This document shows positions 1 through 7,242 of a DNA stretch of 10,907 bases, in pieces (positions within the stretch are counted from its first letter, which is position 1; every line of letters begins with the position of its first letter). This DNA comes from Desulfotomaculum sp. (GTDB taxonomy: Bacteria > Bacillota > Desulfotomaculia > Desulfotomaculales > Ammonificaceae). The stretch is from contig DTYU01000002.1 of NCBI GenBank assembly GCA_012961725.1, positions 1 through 10,907 of the forward strand, given 5' to 3'. The position numbers and the translations under genes were made by a program. The notes beneath the pieces are model-generated. The model was not told where the DNA came from. It saw only the letters and a program-made list of their open reading frames with translations, and did not search any database.

Positions 1-142
1 CCTTCGTCACCGTTGCGAGGGTCACGGGGACCGCGTCTTCTTTCTCGGCAGAGTTGACGTCCACGCCCTGACGGCAGCCGGAAATTCCTATCCCTAAGAA
101 AAACAGGCTGAGCAACCAGATTGCCACCAAGCCCCGGCGCAC
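1..142 (-). CDS. Efflux RND-type periplasmic adaptor (membrane fusion) lipoprotein, N-terminal part only
   Basis: The first 47 residues of a protein that runs off the left edge. The GTG start at 142 is preceded by a GGAGGGG ribosome site at good spacing. Residues 1-22 form a lipoprotein signal peptide (RR, then a hydrophobic LVAIWLLSLFFLGIGIS run) ending in the lipobox ISGC, so Cys23 should be lipidated. After a short linker, residues 38-47 read VPVTLATVTK, which matches the first beta strand of HlyD/AcrA-type adaptors that link an inner-membrane pump to its outer partner. The preceding co-directional gene is a MarR regulator, a common partner of such pumps. The family call rests on a short fragment. 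The lipoprotein signal is clear, while the adaptor assignment is an inference from the VPV-type strand and the context. Confidence 0.72.
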   Translation of the reverse strand, partial: MRRGLVAIWLLSLFFLGIGISGCRQGVDVNSAEKEDAVPVTLATVTK

Positions 143-230
143 CTATCTCCCCTCCGTTTCGCCCCGCGCATGCAATCCATGGAACTCTCCCCCAGAAAGC
201 TCGAAAAGATTCCCCGAAAGGTCGTTTCCC

Positions 231-268
231 TTTGCAATTTCCAATTTGCAATATTCAATTTGCAGTTT
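231..268. repeat. Degenerate AATTTGCA tract
   Basis: An AT-rich tract between marR and the adaptor gene, made of three degenerate copies of a TTTGCAATTT / CAATTTGCA unit in alternating orientation. It resembles the AATGCAAA tract near 10526-10565. It codes for nothing evident. The rest of 143-295 shows no promoter or gene that I can support, so the adaptor is probably co-transcribed with marR. Confidence 0.5.
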
Positions 269-290
269 GAGTGCTGCGATGTTCCCTGTG

Positions 291-308
291 TGAGACTATG
301 TGGTCTCA
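291..308. other. Perfect 6-bp hairpin at the end of marR
   Basis: TGAGAC (291-296) and GTCTCA (303-308) form a perfect inverted repeat with a 6-nt loop. It overlaps the marR stop region. No T-run follows on the minus strand, so it is not a standard intrinsic terminator. It could stabilise an mRNA end or be chance. Confidence 0.35.
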
Positions 309-748
309 GCCTCATCCTGCTTGAGGATCCCTAAGAGCGCATCACAGATGCGCACCATCGAGGCCACGTCCTCTACCGGCAACTGCTCGAAATAGCGGCG
401 CAACAGGGAGTCGCGAATCGCCTTGGCCTGCCTCGTCGCCTCCTCGCCCGCAGCCGTCAGGCTCAGGTGTACCACCCGGCGGTCCTCCTGGCCGCGGTCA
501 CGCGCAACCAGGCCGCTGTCACTCAGCCGGTCGACCGTTGTCGTGATCGCGCTCGGGGAGACCCCCATCGCCGCAGCGATCTCCGTGACGGTCATCCTCC
601 CCCGCTCCAAAAGCTTGCTGCAGACGAGAAACTGGGGACGCGTCAACTCAACCGGTATCTCCCGCCAAAGCTCCTGGTGCAGGCGCCGCACTAACTCCTG
701 CATCACCTCGTCTAAGCGGGTAAGGGCGAGAGCAAGCTGGTCCTTCAT
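296..748 (-). CDS. MarR-family transcriptional regulator
   Basis: A 150-residue winged helix-turn-helix repressor of the MarR family, of typical length. The N-terminal helix is followed by a DNA-recognition region (TEIAAAMGVSPSAITTTVDRL) and the wing with its conserved basic/acidic pattern (RDRGQEDRRVVHLSLTAAG). The C-terminal helices would form the dimer interface. Such proteins usually repress their own operon and release DNA on binding a phenolic or other small ligand. I chose the ATG at 748 because a GGGGGG ribosome site (757-762) lies 8 nt upstream. An in-frame GTG at 757 overlaps that site and is less likely. A strong promoter and a palindromic operator candidate lie directly upstream, and an efflux-adaptor gene follows in the same direction, which suggests an autoregulated drug or metabolite efflux operon. 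The ligand cannot be read from the sequence. Confidence 0.93.
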   Translation of the reverse strand: MKDQLALALTRLDEVMQELVRRLHQELWREIPVELTRPQFLVCSKLLERGRMTVTEIAAAMGVSPSAITTTVDRLSDSGLVARDRGQEDRRVVHLSLTAAGEEATRQAKAIRDSLLRRYFEQLPVEDVASMVRICDALLGILKQDEAETT

Positions 749-766
749 CCGCGACACCCCCCGTGA

Positions 767-795
767 CTAAATATTTCACCTGGTTAATTATTTAC
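767..795. promoter_or_regulatory. Candidate MarR operator palindrome
   Basis: A 29-bp imperfect palindrome centred on base 781, with 11 of 14 positions matching between arms (outer TAAATA/TATTTA, inner CACC/GGTTAA-type). It lies just downstream of the -10 box at 803-808 and before the marR start, so a dimer bound here would block transcription. The size and AT-rich symmetry fit MarR operators. Function is inferred. Confidence 0.6.
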
Positions 796-802
796 CATTT
801 TA

Positions 803-831
803 ATAATAAGCGTCGGCTTCCGCCATGTCAA
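803..831 (-). promoter_or_regulatory. Sigma-A promoter of marR
   Basis: On the minus strand the -35 box is a perfect TTGACA (826-831). A 17-bp spacer separates it from the -10 box TATTAT (803-808). Transcription should start near 796, at the edge of the operator palindrome. Confidence 0.82.
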
Positions 832-915
832 TAGAAAAAAAGGGCGCCGTGTAAACCTTTGGACGAGAAGCCTGTGGAGTGAAGATTGAGGATGGTAACA
901 AGAAGCTGAAGCGCG

Positions 916-1482
916 CTAACCGTAAACGAGCCCTTCTTCATTGCGTACATATTCCAGGAAAATCTTCGTTAACAGGCAGTCTCCGGGGCAAGGCCGGTCA
1001 AACCCGCCGGTGTACGCATAGGCGCGAGCCAGGCAGCCGCCGCCGCAGAGCCAGTTGTCGGGACAGCTCCGGCACTCTGCCATACCTTCCGCCGTACGCT
1101 CCAAAAACGGCAGGCGGGCGGTGGCTGAAAGTAGCGAAAAGCCCTCTTCGGCGATACGGCCCAGGCAAAAATCGGGAAATCCAGACAGGGAGGAACACGG
1201 ATAAACGCTGCCTTCAGGCATTACCGCCAGCGACCGGCCGGTGGTGGCATGGCAGTAATGCCGGCGCACCAGGCCGCTCTGCAGTTGGTATCTCAACCGC
1301 TCGACCTCCCGAAACACGACAGACCTCCCGCCGGAATCAGCGATTTCGCGCGCCCGCTGCAACCCCGCCAGCACCTGTACGCGCAGCTTATCAGGCTCAG
1401 GAGGCCGCACTCCGCCCTCTGAGCACCGCCCCGTAGGACGCAACAGATCGAGGGCATGCAGATTAAAGACATCTGTGCGCAA
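916..1482 (-). pseudogene. SPASM-domain fragment of a radical SAM maturase (N-terminal core missing)
   Basis: A 188-residue open frame matching the C-terminal half of radical SAM/SPASM peptide- or sulfatase-maturase proteins. The auxiliary iron-sulfur cluster region is intact: Cys77, YPC at 94-96, then C137-x2-C140-x5-C146-x3-C150 and PCPGDC at 164-169. The preceding linker (RPTGRCSEGG, SVVFREVERLRYQL) is also family-like. The (beta/alpha) barrel with its CX3CX2C motif, normally more than 150 residues N-terminal, is absent. The frame opens inside the 3' end of the EcfT gene with a weak TTG at 1482 and no clear ribosome site. I read it as a truncated remnant of a maturase gene fused to the end of the transporter cluster. 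A stand-alone SPASM protein is possible, because the frame has no stop or frameshift. Confidence 0.72.
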
Positions 1483-2377
1483 TCCAATAGAGCGGCAGCA
1501 GGGCCCGGCTGGTAAAGATATCGGCGACCGACAGATAGAATAAGAGCTTACAGGCTAAAACCAAAAAAGTGGTGCATAATGATACGCAGACCACTGTCCT
1601 GTCTTGCGCACGCATCCGTATTTCCTGTAACTCCGTTCGGTTATCAGAGGCCCGAAAACCGCGGGAGTCAGCGCTCTTTGCCATACTAAAAGACTTTCGT
1701 ACACAGTTGGCCAAAAGAGGCACCAGGGCCTGTACGGTCGTCTTGTAAATACCGTAGCCCAGCAAAATCCCCTTGGGGTCAAAGGGCTGATACTTGCGCA
1801 GCCGCTGGGAATTAATGGTCACCTTGGCCTCCCCGAGCGCAATGGGAATAAACCGCAAGCAGGTCATCACCATAAAGGATACCGCGTAGGGCAGACGGAG
1901 CTTGTTTAACCCTGTCAGCACCCTTACCGGATCCTCCGCCCAGAAGATTAGCAGTCCCAGAGTCATCGGCGCAATCAGCCGCAGGGACTGGGCGACCCCG
2001 TAGGTGAACCCTTCGTAGTAGATCGCCACGCCTTCCCAGAGACCGCCGACCACGGGGGTGGCGGGGCTCACCAAAAGCGGCGGCAGCAGGTAGACGAGCG
2101 GGGTCCGCGGGTAAGCATCATAAAAAACGGCTTGCACCCACATTATCCCCCAGGCCGTGAGAAAAGTGATGAACGCCAGGACCTTGATCTTGTCGACGGA
2201 AAGACGCGCCAGAGCGACCAGGCTCAGGACGCCCAGGTAAAGACAGGCCAAGGCCTTCCACTGGTTAAGGGCCATACCGAGCACGGCCACAGACAAAAGC
2301 ATTATTAGCTTGGCACGGACATCCAGCCGGTGAAAGGCCGTATCTTTCAGTTCCGGCTCAATAAACCTGACCCGCAT
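1463..2377 (-). CDS. ECF transporter transmembrane (T) component, EcfT/CbiQ family
   Basis: An integral membrane protein of about 304 residues with five or more hydrophobic helices (roughly 24-55, 66-88, 126-147, 165-182 and 263-285). Its cytoplasmic coupling region carries SQRLRK (191-196) and SADSRGF (236-242), which correspond to the two Ala-Arg-Gly-type motifs that dock EcfT onto the paired ATPases. It would join the S-component to the fused ATPase encoded upstream. The ATG at 2377 shares a base with the stop of the preceding gene (TGATG) and has GGTGA 7 nt upstream. A GTG at 2380 is the alternative. The overlap suggests translational coupling with the S-component gene. The last 20 or so residues overlap the SPASM fragment and may be altered by the same rearrangement. 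Confidence 0.86.
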   Translation of the reverse strand: MRVRFIEPELKDTAFHRLDVRAKLIMLLSVAVLGMALNQWKALACLYLGVLSLVALARLSVDKIKVLAFITFLTAWGIMWVQAVFYDAYPRTPLVYLLPPLLVSPATPVVGGLWEGVAIYYEGFTYGVAQSLRLIAPMTLGLLIFWAEDPVRVLTGLNKLRLPYAVSFMVMTCLRFIPIALGEAKVTINSQRLRKYQPFDPKGILLGYGIYKTTVQALVPLLANCVRKSFSMAKSADSRGFRASDNRTELQEIRMRAQDRTVVCVSLCTTFLVLACKLLFYLSVADIFTSRALLPLYWIAHRCL

Positions 2378-4482
2378 CACTCAATCACCCGTTTTAACCT
2401 GTTCCCTAAGTAAACGCCCAAAACAGCCCCCAGGGCGGAGTAGACCGCCGAGACAACGGCATTCACGTTGATATACCAGTCCGGGTAAAAGAGGCGGTAG
2501 AGGTACATCCAGACATAGTAGAAGGTGTAGGTCGAGTATACGTGTTTAAGGGCGAAGATCAGCCCGAGGAGAGCGAAGGTTGTGAGCCCCGTCCTGAAAT
2601 CCCTTCTCCCCCTGGTGAAGCCGGCGAGGTAAAGCAGAGCATCTGCCAGGAAGGCGTACGAGAGCATGAGGAGGACGGTCACCGGGTTAAAGGTGCCGAA
2701 GGCCACCCCGTGCAGGATGATCCTTACTACGGAGGAGATGATTACCACTCCCGGCTTCGGCACCAATACAATCAGCGTAACAAGGAACATGGCGTTGATG
2801 ATGTCCCAGAAGATGCCGGTGAAGATATGCATAAAGGGTCCGAGCGGACCCAAAGCGGCCCTGGTTACATCGCCGAAGATAAACCAGGGAATATCCACGA
2901 TGGAAAATTTCACCGCAGTGAAGAGGGCGATCAAGATGACCTCACTGGTCTTAAGCCGCCCTATCCACTTTTTGTGGCTGAAGAGTAAGAGTAAGAGGCT
3001 GATCAGTGAAAGAAGGACGGCGAGGAGGCCGGTAACGACCTGGACCCGGCTTTCTTTTTCCACGTGGAGCTCAAATTCACGCACTGTGATCCCCGCATCG
3101 GCGCCAAATAGAGAGACCTTTAAGACACCCCGGTAAATACCAGGCTTCACCGAATAGACGTCGGCGAAAAGCGGCAGCTTGAAATTCTGGGTGGCGTTAG
3201 CGCCCACACCGATTACGGTCTCCGGCACCGGCGGGGCCTCGGGACGTTCCCGCTGAATATGCTCGCCTCGAAAATAAGGAATTTCCCCGCCGCTCTCGTC
3301 CAACACCGAAAATCTTATATGTAAAGGCAGATTGAGGCCGGTATTGTTCTCCAAAATACCGCAGACCAGCCCCGCCGGTTTGTCGTACTCCTCTTCCTCG
3401 CCGAAGAGCCGGTGAAACGTAGAAAAAACATCCTCTTTTACCTTGATATAGTTTCTCAGCTCTTTTTTGACGGTCATCTTATGGTGATGGGAATCGTGCT
3501 TTACCGGATAGACTCCTTCGTCCACCAGATGAAGACCATTCCGGATACCCTGAAGATCTGCACAGGCCACGCCCCCTTCAACCGTTTCTGTTTCCCCACC
3601 CAGCGTGGCCTGAACCCTTATCTTTCCTGCACCGGCAGCTTTTACCGAAACAACGAAACTTTCTTCGGCGTAGCCGGGGCCCATCAATAACGGCAGCGAC
3701 AGTGTGTGACTATTAAGCACGCTTACCTTACCGGGATCATACGCGGTTACGGTTATGCTCTCCGGGAGGGCAACGGTCAGGCTCCCCTCCTTCCGTTCCT
3801 CAAGCAGCGCCCTTACCTCTACCTGGAGGGGGAGTTCCAGCCCCCTAATCAGGTAAAAATCGCCTTGGTTTCCCTGGGGTATCTGAACCCGCAAATGTAC
3901 GCTTTTTTCCATCCGCTGACTGCTCTCCCCGGCGGAACTCTCCTTCCGGTCGTATGCTTCTACCTTGAACTCTTTAATTTCTGTGCGGCCCCCGGCTTTA
4001 ACCCGAAAACGAATGGTTTTTATACCAACCTCATGCCGTCCGTAATACCTCAAGTAGTCTTCTGCCAAGTCGACTGATACGGGGCCTTGGGGCAGCTCCA
4101 ACATCGTCGGAAGAATAATCCGCGGAATGCCGTTGTGGTCGATAAAGGTTGTTTTCTCGATCTGCGGCGGTTCAGTCCCTTCCATTACGTAATAGATTGT
4201 GTTTCTGTCTGTATACTCCACAGATGCCCATACCTGACCGCAGCCCCGCCAGAACCACCTCAGCTTCTTGGGAAATCTGTCTTCCGGCACGTCCATCTGA
4301 AAAACGGCGTCTCCCTTATCGACGGAAATGCCGTCCTGCCACTCCAGGTTCCCTTCCACAGTTTCGAAACCTTCGCCGGAAATCCCCGCCGCCGCCTCAG
4401 CAGCCGCTCCGGGAATAAGGCTGAATAGCACGATTAGGGTCAATACCAATAGATTTTTTGAGTATCTCATCCTTCTAAGCAC
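2377..4482 (-). CDS. ECF S-component-like membrane protein with a large secreted N-terminal domain
   Basis: A 701-residue two-part protein. Residues 1-33 are a signal peptide (RRMRYSK, then LLVLTLIVLFSLIPGAAA). Residues 34-480 are extracellular, rich in beta strands, and read like several Ig- or adhesin-like modules. A His cluster HDSHHHK sits at 329-335. A strongly hydrophobic helix (about 484-502) leads to a cytoplasmic KKWIGRLKTSE stretch. Residues 511-701 then give about six helices in the style of ECF S-components (SEVILIALFTAVKF at the start, FGTFNPVTVLLMLSYAFLADALL in the middle, AVYSALGAVLGVYLGNRL at the end). S-components alone are usually near 200 residues, so the added ectodomain is unusual. 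The GTG at 4482 has AGGTAG 9 nt upstream and lies 9 nt after the lipoprotein stop. The gene's end overlaps EcfT. The substrate is not visible. The riboswitch and His cluster hint at cobalt or a corrinoid, which is inference. Confidence 0.72.
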   Translation of the reverse strand: MLRRMRYSKNLLVLTLIVLFSLIPGAAAEAAAGISGEGFETVEGNLEWQDGISVDKGDAVFQMDVPEDRFPKKLRWFWRGCGQVWASVEYTDRNTIYYVMEGTEPPQIEKTTFIDHNGIPRIILPTMLELPQGPVSVDLAEDYLRYYGRHEVGIKTIRFRVKAGGRTEIKEFKVEAYDRKESSAGESSQRMEKSVHLRVQIPQGNQGDFYLIRGLELPLQVEVRALLEERKEGSLTVALPESITVTAYDPGKVSVLNSHTLSLPLLMGPGYAEESFVVSVKAAGAGKIRVQATLGGETETVEGGVACADLQGIRNGLHLVDEGVYPVKHDSHHHKMTVKKELRNYIKVKEDVFSTFHRLFGEEEEYDKPAGLVCGILENNTGLNLPLHIRFSVLDESGGEIPYFRGEHIQRERPEAPPVPETVIGVGANATQNFKLPLFADVYSVKPGIYRGVLKVSLFGADAGITVREFELHVEKESRVQVVTGLLAVLLSLISLLLLLFSHKKWIGRLKTSEVILIALFTAVKFSIVDIPWFIFGDVTRAALGPLGPFMHIFTGIFWDIINAMFLVTLIVLVPKPGVVIISSVVRIILHGVAFGTFNPVTVLLMLSYAFLADALLYLAGFTRGRRDFRTGLTTFALLGLIFALKHVYSTYTFYYVWMYLYRLFYPDWYINVNAVVSAVYSALGAVLGVYLGNRLKRVIE

Positions 4483-4491
4483 TTTTGAAGG

Positions 4492-5997
4492 CTACCTAAG
4501 CTTCAGGATGTAAAGAGAGTGCCTGCCGTGTTTCTCCGTGCCAACCCTGGTCGGCCACGTTGCCGCACAGATCGTCCGATTGTCCGCCGAGGCATCCAGG
4601 CAGCCGTAGGGGATCACCCCGTCGGTACGGTAATAGCCAAGGTACTTCTCCACGGCAGATTCCTTCGTAACGTCGACCTCTTCCCCCGCACCCTCCTGCG
4701 CCAAGTTAAAGGCATAGACGCCGCAGTAGCTCCAGTCCAAGGTGTCCTGGTTGTGCGCGGTGCCCAGGATCATATAGTCTCCTTTTACGGAGAGAACCGT
4801 GGCCTGGCCGCCCAGGCGGAACTTCCACTTCAGTTTGCCGTCGAGGCCGTAAACCTTCACCGAACCGGCATCGGGGTGCTGAACCGGGGCCCTGGCTTGG
4901 TAGTTGGCGGCACCCTTTACCACCGTCTTCCCCGGTGCGATAATCAGGGTGTCGTTTCCGTAACCTGCTACTTTATTGCCCCAGACATTTGTGCAGATGA
5001 CGGTACCGTTACGTTTCACCGGTTCAAAGGCCAAGAAGGTATTGAGCTTATTGCCGTTCTCGTCCAAGACATATATCCTTCCATAGTTGGTGATACCAAC
5101 CACTTTATCGCCCACAATAGCAACGGCGACATCGGTGGCATCCGAATAGGCCAACTCATCCTCGTGCTCTATATCAAACTGCCAGAGCTTTTCCCCGGTA
5201 TTAATATCGAAGGCATGGATATATGTAGGGCCGGTGGTACTGTCGCCGTAAGTGTAACTTCCCATGACCAGCCTGTCACCGATAAGCTCGATCCTGCTGT
5301 GCGCGGCAATACCAGGATAACCGTGGGACTCCACCTTCCAGAGGCGTCTTCCGTCCCTGTCCAAACGGAGCAGCACCTCCGCCTTGTCACTCTTTTCACC
5401 CACCTTCCAGCCGGTGTATCCCTTGGCCACCAATTTATCGCCGAACAAAGCCAACTTGATGTAACAGCAATACGAAAGCTTGGCGTCAGCAAGTATGTGT
5501 CTTTCAACTACAGGCGCCAGGTCGCGCTGGATATCGTATCTCCAAAGCTCCTTGCCCGATTTAGCGTCTAAACAGATGACGTATCCATGCTCCTTCTTTT
5601 TTCCGTAGCTCCCCTTTTCCGTCAAATAGAGCCGATCCTCCGTTGCCACATAGTTGTCGATACCGCCGTAGGTCGCCTTTTTCCAGAGTTCTTTCCCGCT
5701 GGCGGTATCGAGCAGGGTCATCTGCGCCTCTTCTACCGCCAGCACCCACCCGCCGTCGGGGAAAACCACGGGTCTTGTAAAGGGAATGCCCAAACTCCAG
5801 CCCGATTTGGTAACATCCGGTATCCTATTCTCGGCCACGTTACCCAGGGGCTTTTCGCAGACCAGTTCCAACTGGGGCCTGAGGCTGGTATGCGTGGTCG
5901 CGGAAGTGTCAGGCTTTCCCCTGCACCCGCACAGCGCAAGGACAAAACCCAACAACCCCGCCAAGACGAGTGCGTAAATTATCTTTGACCGTTTCAC
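4492..5997 (-). CDS. PQQ-like beta-propeller lipoprotein
   Basis: A protein of about 501 residues. It has a lipoprotein signal (KRSKIIYALVLAGLLGFVLALCGC, second Cys likely lipidated), then a flexible Thr/Ser linker and repeated PQQ-type propeller blades. The repeats are easy to see: LDTASGKELWKKA, LDAKSGKELWRYD, LDRDGRRLWKVE, FDINTGEKLWQFD, LDENGNKLN and YGLDGKLKWKFRLGG, which suggests a seven- or eight-bladed propeller on the outer face of the membrane. Nothing shows that it binds PQQ. In this family the fold often serves as a scaffold or binding module, as in BamB. It starts 26 nt after the cobN remnant. GAGGTG 7 nt upstream favours the GTG at 5997 over the TTG at 6000. It lies directly before the S-component gene, so a role in substrate capture or partner docking is likely but unproven. 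Confidence 0.85.
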   Translation of the reverse strand: MKRSKIIYALVLAGLLGFVLALCGCRGKPDTSATTHTSLRPQLELVCEKPLGNVAENRIPDVTKSGWSLGIPFTRPVVFPDGGWVLAVEEAQMTLLDTASGKELWKKATYGGIDNYVATEDRLYLTEKGSYGKKKEHGYVICLDAKSGKELWRYDIQRDLAPVVERHILADAKLSYCCYIKLALFGDKLVAKGYTGWKVGEKSDKAEVLLRLDRDGRRLWKVESHGYPGIAAHSRIELIGDRLVMGSYTYGDSTTGPTYIHAFDINTGEKLWQFDIEHEDELAYSDATDVAVAIVGDKVVGITNYGRIYVLDENGNKLNTFLAFEPVKRNGTVICTNVWGNKVAGYGNDTLIIAPGKTVVKGAANYQARAPVQHPDAGSVKVYGLDGKLKWKFRLGGQATVLSVKGDYMILGTAHNQDTLDWSYCGVYAFNLAQEGAGEEVDVTKESAVEKYLGYYRTDGVIPYGCLDASADNRTICAATWPTRVGTEKHGRHSLYILKLR

Positions 5998-6025
5998 CAA
6001 TCATCACCTCAATCCTATGATGTTA

Positions 6026-7121
6026 TCATCTAATCCGAAGTCTTTCCTTGGACCTCTCCTGGCTTTCCTCCAGTTCCCCTTCGATATCAAGATAGAGTTC
6101 CAGCAACCCCTCCTTCATCTCTGATGTCGTCTCCCACATCCCCCTTTCAATCGCCTCGAGCAGCCGCTCGGCGATGTTTTGCAGAGCGTACGGGTTCACC
6201 TCCTTAAGCCACTCCTGCATCCCTTTGTCCAGCGCGTATTTCTGCGCCAACTCCTCGTACATCCAGTCCTCAAGCACCTCCGCCGTGGCGTCCCAGCCGA
6301 AGGCGATATCCACGGCCCTGGAGATATCCGCCGCTCCCTTATAGCCGTGGCGTTTCATGCTTTCAAGCCACTTGGGGTTCAGTAGCCTCGCGCGGAAGAC
6401 GTGCTTGGCCTCTTGGGCCGTACTCCTGGTCTTAACCCGCTCTGGATCGGCGCTGTCCCCGATGTAGGCACGCGGGTTTTCCCCTTTAAACGCCCGTACC
6501 GCGGCGATCATGCCGCCATGGTACGCATAGAAGTCGTCGCTCTCCATCATGTCATACTCCCGGGTATCAACGTTCTTCACCGCTACATCAAGCCGGGAGA
6601 GGCGCTGCCTGAAGAGTTCTGGGGCGACCCTACCATACTGTCTCTTACTGTATGCATAACCGCCCCATACTACGTAAACCTGGCCTAAGTCCTGCTCATC
6701 CTGCCAGTTCTTAGCATCGATCAGGCTGTTTACCCCGGCACCATAGGCTCCCGGTTTACAGCCGAATATCCGGTAAAGCGCCCGGCGAGACACTGTCCAC
6801 CGCCCGACTAAGCATCTCCTGCGCGCTGGCCCAGCGCCGGTCATTGGTGACCCGGTCGAGCAGTTCCTGCATCAGTTCCTGGCCGTCTGCCGGGAGATAG
6901 CCGAGCCGGTAACCAGCCCCCTGCAGATCACGCAGGATGTTCCTGACCGAGACGGGAGAATCCAGGCCGAAAGCGCTGCCGATGGTGTCATTCCGGGGCG
7001 GGTAGTTATGAAATAGAACGGCGATTCTTTTTTCTTCATTGGGAATGCGTCTCAACTTTGCCCAGTGCAGGCTCAGCCGGACAAGCTTGGCAAGCCTCTT
7101 TGAAATCGGCAGGTATTTGGT
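6026..7121 (-). pseudogene. cobN: Broken cobN (cobaltochelatase large subunit) remnant
   Basis: Two blocks of CobN homology in different frames. The first (about 7118-6785) reads KYLPISKRLAKL, then RIPNEEKRIAVLFHNYPP and IGSAFGLDSP, and ends near TNDRRW; it is typical of the middle of CobN. The second (about 6800-6026) starts at RIFGCKPGAYGAG and continues through VVWGGYAYSKRQYG, YHGGMIAAVRA and MKRHGYKGA to a normal CobN C terminus. Several hundred residues that normally separate these blocks are missing and the frame shifts at the join, with a stop at 6756-6758. The N-terminal part is also absent: an in-frame TAA lies at 7140-7142. CobN inserts cobalt into the corrin ring (related subunits serve Mg chelatase), and full proteins exceed 1,100 residues. 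This copy cannot be functional. Its place downstream of a B12 riboswitch fits an old cobalt or corrinoid locus. Confidence 0.9.
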
Positions 7122-7128
7122 TATGCTG

Positions 7129-7150
7129 TTAAAATTTCGTTAAAATTTCG
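7129..7150. repeat. Tandem 11-bp repeat at the cobN breakpoint
   Basis: TTAAAATTTCG occurs twice in direct succession (7129-7139 and 7140-7150). It sits exactly where CobN homology stops and the GGGGACA element begins. It may be a target duplication or a replication-slippage scar. Confidence 0.6.
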
Positions 7151-7196
7151 GGGACACCATACTAAATTCTTAGAAGTGAACTCTTCTGATCCCCGA
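7148..7196. mobile_element. Small inverted element with GGGGACA end (possible IS remnant)
   Basis: TCGGGGA (7148-7154) and TCCCCGA (7190-7196) are exact inverted copies. Inside them AGAAG (7172-7176) faces CTTCT (7183-7187). No transposase reading frame remains. The GGGGACA word also forms a tandem at 10602-10630. The gap between the ATPase stop (7243) and cobN holds nothing else that I recognise. I infer a vestigial insertion-sequence end. Confidence 0.4.
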
Positions 7197-7242
7197 CAGA
7201 CGACTGATTGTCGCGAGCGACTCCTCTCTGGGTAAAAACAGA

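Noticed and set aside
832..915. Terminator for the transporter cluster before the marR promoter
   Set aside because: On the minus strand there is a run of seven T after a GGCGCCC, but only a weak 5-bp stem can be formed, so I do not list it.
879..1436. 185-codon plus-strand frame opposite the SPASM fragment
   Set aside because: Highly basic, antisense to clear SPASM cysteine motifs, no ribosome site.
4519..5571. Long plus-strand open frame of 350 codons opposite the lipoprotein gene
   Set aside because: It lies fully antisense to the PQQ-type repeats, has no ribosome site and no recognisable domain. It is a shadow of the strongly coding minus strand.
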